Positions 1-5,502 of a DNA stretch of 16,345 bases are shown here, piece by piece. The position numbers and the translations under genes were made by a program. Position 1 is the stretch's first letter. Each line of letters starts with the position of its first letter. Source of the DNA: G039029935 sp039029935. Its GTDB lineage: Bacteria; Chloroflexota; Anaerolineae; Caldilineales; Caldilineaceae. Location of the stretch: assembly GCA_039029935.1 (NCBI GenBank), contig JBCCFC010000129.1, forward strand, positions 1 to 16,345, read 5' to 3'. Below the pieces are notes generated by a model, which had not been told where the DNA came from, did not search any database, and saw only the letters and a list, made by a program, of their open reading frames with translations.

Positions 1-1
1 A

Positions 2-55
2 GCAAATACAGATGTTCGCCCTATCATCACAGATGCTGGTAGAGTTGACAGTTGA
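2..55 (+). CDS. Possible 3' end of a truncated upstream gene
   Basis: A frame that is open from the window edge reads ANTDVRPIITDAGRVDS and stops with TGA at 53-55. A second frame starting at base 3 stays open to TAA at 60-62, so the choice between them is uncertain. Nothing in 17 residues identifies a family. The call rests only on the frame being open and on the following DNA (56-178) looking intergenic, with a heptamer repeat and a promoter. It may equally be plain spacer. Confidence 0.25.
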   Translation, partial: ANTDVRPIITDAGRVDS

Positions 56-65
56 TATGTAATTT

Positions 66-86
66 GCAACCTGCAACCTGCAACCT
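66..86. repeat. Heptamer tandem repeat, 3 copies of GCAACCT
   Basis: Three perfect head-to-tail copies of the 7-mer GCAACCT occupy 66-86 in the spacer upstream of the Uma2 gene. Such short tandemly repeated heptamers are common between genes in filamentous cyanobacteria and in Chloroflexota. They probably grow and shrink by replication slippage. No coding or regulatory role is visible. Confidence 0.8.
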
Positions 87-98
87 GTACGTGTAAAA

Positions 99-129
99 TT
101 GATCATTATGCTGAGATATGTGATAGAAT
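99..129 (+). promoter_or_regulatory. Candidate sigma70-type promoter of the Uma2 gene
   Basis: TAGAAT at 124-129 resembles a -10 box and is preceded directly by TGA (121-123), giving an extended -10 (TGn). A partial -35, TTGATC, lies at 99-104 with a rather long 19-bp spacer. The start codon at 179 would leave a leader of about 40 nt. The -10 lies inside the inverted repeat at 119-145, which suggests repression by a bound protein. Confidence 0.4.
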
Positions 130-145
130 AAAATCATCTATCACA
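119..145. promoter_or_regulatory. Inverted repeat overlapping the -10, candidate operator
   Basis: TGTGATAGA (119-127) and TCTATCACA (137-145) are perfect 9-bp inverted arms separated by 9 bp. The left arm contains most of the candidate -10 box. A dimeric regulator bound here would block RNA polymerase. In RNA the arms could also form a hairpin, but no T-run follows, so a terminator is unlikely. The half-site resembles a CRP half-site (TGTGA), but the spacing does not fit CRP. Confidence 0.5.
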
Positions 146-178
146 AACTGAGATGGATTAGCTTTACAGGAGATATGA

Positions 179-1216
179 ATGGATTCTGTAGAAAAAACAA
201 ATCAAATAGAGTGGGTGGAAGCACCAGATACTTCTAAAAATGGTCATTCAACGCCACATACTGCCCAACCTGATAGCAAAATTTTAGGCTATGAGTTTAT
301 CAAAAGTATGATCACGCATAATCAATCCAGCCTAAATGGACACAAGGAGGATGCATATCCCTATCGCACCGTCGAGTATGGGGTTGCCTTGGATGATCCA
401 TTTCGGTATGGCTGGCGTTACGTTGAAGACACAATGATTGATGGAACGATTGAAACGAAGCGTATACCACTTACGCCGTACGACCTTCTCCATCCACAAG
501 AGGATGATTACCGCGTGCAAAATTTAGAACATAAACGATATTGTAATTATGTAGGGATGGTGCTAGAGACGCATATTACACAGATGCCATTGCCAGACCA
601 TTACCTATTGGATGATGCAAGAATTGATTTTGGTTTACCGGATGTTGAACCCATTGGTCCCGATATCGTCCTCATGTGTTTTGTGTATGATCGGTACAGT
701 GAGCCACATAAGGGGACCGTCTATGTGGGTAGAGATGGGGATAGGCCAGAATTGGTGATTGAAGTGACATCGCCATCCACACGACAACAGGATTTTAACG
801 AAAAGCCTTGGTATATGCAGCAAGCGCAAATATCCTATTATGTTGTGGTTGACGTTGTGCCACCGATAGCTAGGCGACGGGTCTATGGGTATGCATTGAC
901 TGCAGATGGATATTATGTTGGCATCCAACCAAACGAACAGGGGTGGGTTTGGTTGGAACCTGTAGGGTTATGGATAGGGCTAAATGATGGTGCGGTCGAG
1001 TGTTATGATGCAGAGGGGAATCTTATGCTTGATCACACAGCACAGACAGAACGCGCCGATGCCGAGCAGCGTCGTGCGGATGAGGAACAGCGTCGTGCGG
1101 ATGAGGAGCAGCGTCGTGCGGATTTAGCAGAAGCAGAAAGTCAACGCATGATGGCCTATCTTCGCTCGCTGGGGATTGATCCCGCGACAATCCCACCTAT
1201 GTCGACTGATGGATAA
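179..1216 (+). CDS. Uma2-family PD-(D/E)xK endonuclease-like protein with coiled-coil tail
   Basis: 345 aa. The middle part matches the Uma2 (DUF820) restriction-endonuclease-like fold. PDIV carries Asp162. ELVIEVTSPSTR carries Glu195. This is followed by DFNEKPWYMQQAQISYYVVVD with Lys209, which is the usual E...D..EK...Y...YYVVVD pattern. The candidate D/E/K catalytic set is therefore intact. Residues 1-110 are longer than in a minimal Uma2 protein. From about residue 291 to 325 the protein is a charged heptad repeat (ADEEQRR), probably a coiled coil, then a short tail. The ATG at 179 follows AGGAG (168-172) by 6 nt. Uma2 genes occur in many copies in Cyanobacteria and Chloroflexota and their role is unsettled; some authors link them to mobile elements. 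No transposase or terminal repeat is seen beside it here. Family assignment is firm, function is not. Confidence 0.85.
   Translation: MDSVEKTNQIEWVEAPDTSKNGHSTPHTAQPDSKILGYEFIKSMITHNQSSLNGHKEDAYPYRTVEYGVALDDPFRYGWRYVEDTMIDGTIETKRIPLTPYDLLHPQEDDYRVQNLEHKRYCNYVGMVLETHITQMPLPDHYLLDDARIDFGLPDVEPIGPDIVLMCFVYDRYSEPHKGTVYVGRDGDRPELVIEVTSPSTRQQDFNEKPWYMQQAQISYYVVVDVVPPIARRRVYGYALTADGYYVGIQPNEQGWVWLEPVGLWIGLNDGAVECYDAEGNLMLDHTAQTERADAEQRRADEEQRRADEEQRRADLAEAESQRMMAYLRSLGIDPATIPPMSTDG
1064..1123 (+). repeat. 21-bp in-frame tandem repeat inside the Uma2 gene
   Basis: Nearly three copies of a 21-bp unit encode E-Q-R-R-A-D-E. They differ only by single third-position changes (GAG/GAA). Because the unit is exactly seven codons, each copy adds one coiled-coil heptad. 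Copy number could change by slippage without breaking the frame. Confidence 0.85.
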
Positions 1217-1276
1217 TCAACATGGGTGATTTATGTTTAAAACAATCTAATTGCCAAAGATAGGGTCAAAAGGTAC

Positions 1277-2428
1277 ATGAAGAATCGAAAACGAAAACAA
1301 CGACGACAACCCAAAGGCGAGATGCCAAAGGACATCGAATTTGAGTATGGCGAGCATATGCTCCAGCAGCTACGGATGCAGTTGTTATCACTGCCACAGG
1401 ATAAACAGGCCGACAGGGCACGTGCGCCCATCATGGCACAGATGGCGCAGGTCTACTGGCGTATCGGCAAAACGGACGAAGCCATCAATATCTGGCAACA
1501 GAACTTGAAGATTGCAGAGGAGATCAAAGACGACATGTTGTGGTCTCTTTCTGTAATGGGGCTTTCTGCGATCTATTCGCAGGAGGGCAATGACGAGGAA
1601 GCCATCAAGTATAGCCAGATGGCGTTGAGCAAGGACCCCAATAACCCCGATGCTATGATGAGTCTTGGCAGTGCTTGTTACAACTCTGGTAAAAGCGACG
1701 AGGCATTAATGTGGTGGTTACGTGTGATTGAACATAAACCAAACGAATTCTTTGCCTATGAGTGTGTCGCTGGCTATTATATTGACAAGCATGATTATGA
1801 CACGGCGCAGACTTATTTTGACCAAGTGATCAAACGCAACCCAGATTCGCTAACGGTGTATGGCTCGTTGGGCAACATGTATCTGACCCAAGGTCGCTAT
1901 AAAGAGGCATTGGTACAGTTCAAAGAGGCTGTACGGCTCCAACCCAGAGCGCACATTCCCTATAATAATGTCGGCAATTGCTATCTGCGTATGGGCAACC
2001 ACGAAAAAGCACGTCTTCACTATGAAAAGTCTATTCGGCTCAATGCAGATGAAGCCCTGTGGCCGAACATTGGCATGGGCTTGCTCTATCGTAGTTTGCC
2101 CAATGGCAAAGGGCTTGCCAAAAGCGCGGCCTTTTTTCAAAAAGCAATCGAAATCTATCACAGCGGAAAGGCCAAAATCCACTCGACCACGATGGGGCAT
2201 CGGTCTCGGTATGCAATGGCGTTGACAGGATTGGGAGACGATAAAGCAGCGGTAGCTTGGCAAGAGATACTAGATGACCCGAAGAGTCACATAGATTTTG
2301 ACTATGCGTTAGTGGCAGATTGTGTCGAAAGTATCAAGGTAATCGCTGATTGTGATGATCCACCGCCTAATGTTGGTACGATTCTTGCTATGCTAGAACA
2401 AGAACGACAAAACAGGCTAGGGAACTAA
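1277..2428 (+). CDS. Tetratricopeptide repeat (TPR) protein
   Basis: 383 aa with no signal peptide and no membrane segment, so probably cytoplasmic. The N-terminus is very basic (MKNRKRKQRRQPK). From about residue 50 to 290 there are about seven TPR units with the usual W/Y-LG-Y--G---A---A---P pattern, for example SLGSACYNSGKSDEALMWW, SLGNMYLTQGRYKEALVQF and NVGNCYLRMGNHEKARLHY. TPRs form a superhelix that binds partner proteins; no enzymatic domain is visible. The C-terminal 80 residues are less regular. The ribosome binding site is weak (AAAAGG about 3 nt before ATG). The next gene starts 2 nt after this stop, so both are probably on one mRNA. The partner protein is unknown. Confidence 0.85.
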   Translation: MKNRKRKQRRQPKGEMPKDIEFEYGEHMLQQLRMQLLSLPQDKQADRARAPIMAQMAQVYWRIGKTDEAINIWQQNLKIAEEIKDDMLWSLSVMGLSAIYSQEGNDEEAIKYSQMALSKDPNNPDAMMSLGSACYNSGKSDEALMWWLRVIEHKPNEFFAYECVAGYYIDKHDYDTAQTYFDQVIKRNPDSLTVYGSLGNMYLTQGRYKEALVQFKEAVRLQPRAHIPYNNVGNCYLRMGNHEKARLHYEKSIRLNADEALWPNIGMGLLYRSLPNGKGLAKSAAFFQKAIEIYHSGKAKIHSTTMGHRSRYAMALTGLGDDKAAVAWQEILDDPKSHIDFDYALVADCVESIKVIADCDDPPPNVGTILAMLEQERQNRLGN

Positions 2429-2430
2429 GG

Positions 2431-3498
2431 TTGTATACATTGTCCCGAATAATCAAAATGCTTTGTGATCAAGCACTGATGCTTGTCAGCGTACTCTATG
2501 CATTGGTACTCAGTGCTTTGCTCCTCTTCAAAACGCTTCTATATGATCTCGATCCGGTCTTTGCCTTACTCTATACCTTTGCACCTTACTGGTTTGCGCC
2601 ACTTGCAATCCTGCTACCCCTTGTCCTGTTCTTCAGAACCAGAGTGGCGATACTCAGTTTGGCGATTACGATCATGCTATTTGCCACCCAATATGGTCTG
2701 CTCTTTATCCCAAAGGTACAGCAAAATCAGCCAGAGTCATCATTAAAGGTACTCACATTTAATCTCGGTCCGGGACAAGCACGACCCCACCAAGTGTTGG
2801 AAGCCATTCGCAAGCACGATGCCGATATCGTCGCGCTCCAAGAGCTAACATTTTATACAGCCAAGTTATTCCGTGAGGAACTGGTTGGCGAATATCCTTA
2901 CATGATTACGACCTATCGACACACAACTGCGCTTTTAAGCCGCTACCCCATCCTATGGAATGATTGGGTCTATAGACCTGACATGAGCAGAGCGTTTATC
3001 CACGCGACCATTGAATGGGAAGAACAACAACTCCAAGTGTTGTCGGCACATCCCCGCGCCCCAATGATTGATTGGGGTTTAAACAGACGTTTGCCTATAC
3101 GCGTCCCCATCCCCTTGCCAAGAGGCATATATGACAAATTAACACGAATGAGGATTCATCAAATTGCTGATTATGCAGAAACCCTGCCTGCGCCTGTCAT
3201 CATTATGGGAGATTTCAATACATCGTCACAGACCGATGCCTACACACGCATGACAGAAACCTTTGTCGATGCGCATTTTGCTGCTGGTTATGGGTTTGAC
3301 TTTAGTTTCCCAAATAATTTGCGTATATCCAGATACCCTGTTCCTATGCCTTTTGTAAAAATTGACTACATTTTTCATTCGCGTGACTTCGAAACCTTGA
3401 TGAGCCAGACAGTGTGCTATGAGGGGTCGGACCATTGTTTGGTGTATGCCGAGTTGTCACTCCAAATCCATAACAAATCAGCAACGATGATTAAATAA
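2431..3498 (+). CDS. Membrane-anchored endonuclease/exonuclease/phosphatase (EEP) family protein
   Basis: 355 aa. Three hydrophobic segments (about residues 13-37, 42-68 and 71-93) are followed by an EEP domain from about residue 105. The active-site signatures are all present: Asn111 in LTFNLG, Glu138 in ALQELT, His207 in SAHPRAP, GDFN at 260-263, Asp313 in IDYIF, and SDH at 333-335. These form the metal-dependent phosphodiesterase site of DNase I-like enzymes. The layout resembles YafD-like membrane EEP proteins; with three segments the domain is probably extracytoplasmic. The substrate (nucleic acid, phospholipid or inositol phosphate) cannot be told. The start taken is TTG at 2431, with TAGGGA (2418-2423) 7 nt upstream. 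An in-frame ATG at 2458 is the alternative but has no ribosome binding site. It is translationally linked to the TPR gene. Confidence 0.85.
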   Translation: MYTLSRIIKMLCDQALMLVSVLYALVLSALLLFKTLLYDLDPVFALLYTFAPYWFAPLAILLPLVLFFRTRVAILSLAITIMLFATQYGLLFIPKVQQNQPESSLKVLTFNLGPGQARPHQVLEAIRKHDADIVALQELTFYTAKLFREELVGEYPYMITTYRHTTALLSRYPILWNDWVYRPDMSRAFIHATIEWEEQQLQVLSAHPRAPMIDWGLNRRLPIRVPIPLPRGIYDKLTRMRIHQIADYAETLPAPVIIMGDFNTSSQTDAYTRMTETFVDAHFAAGYGFDFSFPNNLRISRYPVPMPFVKIDYIFHSRDFETLMSQTVCYEGSDHCLVYAELSLQIHNKSATMIK

Positions 3499-3510
3499 GA
3501 CCCGAAACTT

Positions 3511-3577
3511 GTCATTCCTGCAAAGGTGAGAATCCAGCGTTGTGCAAGCGGTAGATTCCTGCGAAGGCAGGAACGAC
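3511..3577. repeat. Palindromic intergenic repeat (degenerate MITE-like or REP-like)
   Basis: GTCATTCCTGC (3511-3521) is the near-perfect inverse of GCAGGAACGAC (3567-3577), with one mismatch in 11 bp. The right end also contains its own perfect hairpin, TTCCTGC-GAAG-GCAGGAA (3556-3573). The wording 'cattcctgc-aaagg' and 'cctgcgaaggcaggaa' belongs to a dispersed intergenic repeat seen in many bacteria. It lies just after the EEP gene stop and could also stall or terminate transcription, though no long T-run follows. Confidence 0.6.
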
Positions 3578-3584
3578 GGGATTG

Positions 3585-3767
3585 TCAGTTTTGATGATTG
3601 TATTGCAGGCGGCTATCCTCATTAGGCACTTGACGGATGGCATTGTTGAATTGCTCAATAGACTGTGCGATTTGCTCGTCAGCCACCTCATCGCTCAACA
3701 GGGGTATGGCTGATTGATAGACACGACGATGTAAAAGTAGTGACTGTTTGTCTTTGTATTTTACCAT
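3585..3767 (-). CDS. Doubtful small hypothetical protein
   Basis: A 60-residue reading frame from ATG at 3767 (71 residues if begun at the ATG at 3800) ends with TGA at 3585. It reads MVKYKDKQSLLLHRRVYQSA and continues as an acidic, probably helical sequence with the segment LLSDEVADEQIAQSIEQF. Codon choice (CGT CGT, GAT GAG, CAA ATC) resembles neighbouring genes. No ribosome binding site precedes either ATG and I recognise no family. It fills an otherwise empty 388-bp spacer and would converge with the EEP gene. It may be a real small gene or chance. Confidence 0.3.
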   Translation of the reverse strand: MVKYKDKQSLLLHRRVYQSAIPLLSDEVADEQIAQSIEQFNNAIRQVPNEDSRLQYNHQN

Positions 3768-3832
3768 AGCACATATGTTAGTCAACCATCGAACATACAC
3801 AACAAAACTGCAAGAAACCCGCGTTTATGTTG

Positions 3833-3838
3833 TACAAT
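3833..3838 (+). promoter_or_regulatory. Candidate -10 box for the alpha/beta hydrolase gene run
   Basis: TACAAT at 3833-3838 differs from TATAAT by one base and lies 48 bp before the ATG at 3887. The best -35 match (CTGCAA, 3808-3813, spacer 19) is poor, so this is tentative. It would be the first promoter of the seven-gene run to 12343. Confidence 0.3.
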
Positions 3839-3886
3839 GAGGTGACAAATGAGCGATGGTAATCAAAATAACTCAGGAGGCAGACC

Positions 3887-4705
3887 ATGCACACCACAGA
3901 GACAGGCTTTATCCTACTAGAGAATGATGCAAAATTATATTATGAAACACAAGGAGCAGGCACACCGTTACTCCTCCTCCATGCAGGCATTGCTGACACG
4001 CGCATGTGGGCGGGACAGCTAGATACTTTTGCCGAACACTATCGGGTGATTTGCTATGATTTTCGCGGTTACGGACAATCCCCATTAACCGCAGGCACGT
4101 TTGCCAATCATGATGATGTTGCCGCCGTCCTCGACCATTTTGAAATTGATGAAGCGCATATCCTTGGTATTTCCTTTGGTGGGCGCACAGCACTGGACTT
4201 CACGCTGACCTATCCAGAACGGGTTAAGTCGCTGATTTTGGGTGCGCCCAGCGTGAGTGGTGCATCATCGAGTACACGTCAGGATGCTGTAGATGAGCAG
4301 GAGGATGCGCTGCTAGAGGCAGGTGATTTTGCTGGGGCAACTGAACTGATGTTGGAGGTTTGGGTTGATGGTCCGCATCGAAAGCCTGAACAAATAGACC
4401 CTGCTGTCCGCAACCTTGTCTATGAAATGCAGATGGACGCCTTTCTTGTGCCTGAACCGGATGACCTGACCATCGTTGGGCTGGATAAGCCCGCGATTGG
4501 ACGCCTTGATGAGGTCCGTGTCCCGACGTTGGTTGTGATTGGTGATTTGGATGTCAAGGATAAGGTAGCGTTGGCAGGGCGGCTTGCCGATGAGATTGCG
4601 GATGCGCAATTGGTGACGATGACGGGTGTAGCGCATATGTTGAATATGGAACAGCCAGAAGTGTTTAATGAGGCAGTGTTAGCGTTTTTACAGAAGATTT
4701 CATAA
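3887..4705 (+). CDS. Alpha/beta hydrolase
   Basis: 272 aa, cytoplasmic, usual size for the alpha/beta-hydrolase (Abhydrolase_1) fold. The oxyanion region is LLLLHAGIADTRMW (about 28-41). The strand and turn YDFRGYGQS follows at 57-65. The nucleophile elbow is GISFGG with Ser96. The acid is probably Asp222 in VIGDLDVKD and the base is His250 in GVAHMLNMEQP. The catalytic triad is complete. A helical cap lies at about 125-200. It most resembles 3-oxoadipate enol-lactonase-like and related small-molecule ester hydrolases, but the substrate is not predictable. The ATG follows AGGAGG (3875-3880) by 6 nt. It is the first gene of a co-directional run; the next gene's ribosome binding site overlaps this gene's stop codon. 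Confidence 0.88.
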   Translation: MHTTETGFILLENDAKLYYETQGAGTPLLLLHAGIADTRMWAGQLDTFAEHYRVICYDFRGYGQSPLTAGTFANHDDVAAVLDHFEIDEAHILGISFGGRTALDFTLTYPERVKSLILGAPSVSGASSSTRQDAVDEQEDALLEAGDFAGATELMLEVWVDGPHRKPEQIDPAVRNLVYEMQMDAFLVPEPDDLTIVGLDKPAIGRLDEVRVPTLVVIGDLDVKDKVALAGRLADEIADAQLVTMTGVAHMLNMEQPEVFNEAVLAFLQKIS

Positions 4706-4717
4706 GGAGCAGATTAT

Positions 4718-5104
4718 ATGACTAAGCAAGTGATGTTAAATATTCCAGAGAAAGTATATGCTCATGTGGAAAGAGTTGCTATTGCACAAAAAACTGACGT
4801 AGAAGCAATTTTAGAGAAAACAATTCAAAACTCTTTTTATGAATACCCTGCTCATCCAGAACGCGCTCAGATGGAACAAGAGATTGAAGCCTATTATCTC
4901 TTACATGCAGAACTAGTTAAAAATTTCCTAGGGCAACATATTGCAATTTATCAAGGACTTTTGATTGACAATGATGAGAGTTCAGAAGCATTAAACATCC
5001 GAATTATGGAGAAATATCCAGATAAAATTGTTTTACAACGTAAAGTTCAAGAAGACCCAGAACCTATTATCTATATGCGCTCGCCACGATTGGAGCGTTT
5101 TTGA
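4718..5104 (+). CDS. Small RHH-like / DUF5678-like protein paired with a protease gene
   Basis: 128 aa. The first 40 residues (KQVMLNIPEKVYAHVERVAI and a following helix) look like a ribbon-helix-helix segment: one beta strand, then two helices, as in antitoxins and small repressors. The second half (LVKNFLGQHIAIYQGLLIDN to VLQRKV) resembles the DUF5678 pattern, and the protein ends in MRSPRLERF. These domain calls come from pattern memory and are moderate at best. ATG at 4718 follows AAGGAG (4704-4709) by 8 nt. The stop overlaps the start of the retropepsin-like gene (TGATG at 5102-5106), so the two are coupled. The DNA is AT-rich (22 G+C in 60 bases at 4741-4800), unlike the flanking glycosyltransferase. 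It may regulate, tether or be cut by its protease partner; this is inference. Confidence 0.6.
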   Translation: MTKQVMLNIPEKVYAHVERVAIAQKTDVEAILEKTIQNSFYEYPAHPERAQMEQEIEAYYLLHAELVKNFLGQHIAIYQGLLIDNDESSEALNIRIMEKYPDKIVLQRKVQEDPEPIIYMRSPRLERF

Positions 5105-5502
5105 TGAATATAATATTATTTGACTATGATTCTTCTCATGATCCCTCCGCACCTTTCGTTGAAATTGAAATTAACGGGTATGATCCACAAAAAGGGACAA
5201 GAACTTTGTGGGCAATGGTTGATTCTGGTGCGGATGCGACGATGATACCATTACGTACTCTCAAGAGCATTGGTGCTCAATATCAAGAACGCCGATTTAT
5301 GTCTGGTGTCACATCAGAAAGAACATCGGTAAATATTTACAATGTTTCGATTAAAATCTTACCCAATGGATATCTAGCTGGAGGTGTCAAGGTTGTTGCC
5401 CGTCCTGATTCTAATGAAGCCTTAGTTGGCCGAGATGTACTCAATCAATTAGAAATCACGTTAAATGGTCCAGGAGAAAGCATAATTATTCGCAATGACT
5501 AA
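5104..5502 (+). CDS. Retropepsin-like (clan AA) aspartic protease
   Basis: 132 aa. The motif WAMVDSGADATMIP (about 36-49) holds the Asp-Ser-Gly-Ala active-site loop with Asp40. The second family element, ALVGRDVLNQLEITLNG (about 106-122), is the G-x-D-x-L/hydrophobic region typical of single-lobed retropepsin-like proteases. With one lobe only, an active enzyme would be a homodimer. No signal peptide or membrane segment is seen. The start chosen is ATG at 5104, which overlaps the preceding TGA by one base and follows GGAG (5092-5095) by 8 nt; a TTG at 5101 is in frame but less likely. Its last 8 bases overlap the ATG of the GT39 gene (5495). The substrate is unknown; the coupled upstream protein is the obvious candidate partner. 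Confidence 0.8.
   Translation: MNIILFDYDSSHDPSAPFVEIEINGYDPQKGTRTLWAMVDSGADATMIPLRTLKSIGAQYQERRFMSGVTSERTSVNIYNVSIKILPNGYLAGGVKVVARPDSNEALVGRDVLNQLEITLNGPGESIIIRND

Noticed and set aside
119..145. CRP-type binding site
   Set aside because: The TGTGA half-site is present, but the arms are 9 bp apart as 9-mers and do not give TGTGA-N6-TCACA.
179..1216. Part of a restriction-modification system with the methyltransferase at 11408
   Set aside because: The Uma2 gene is 10 kb away, in a different gene group, and Uma2 proteins are not established partners of DNA methyltransferases.
1850..2263. 137-codon minus-strand frame opposite the TPR gene
   Set aside because: It is antisense to clear TPR units and has no ribosome binding site or recognisable domain.
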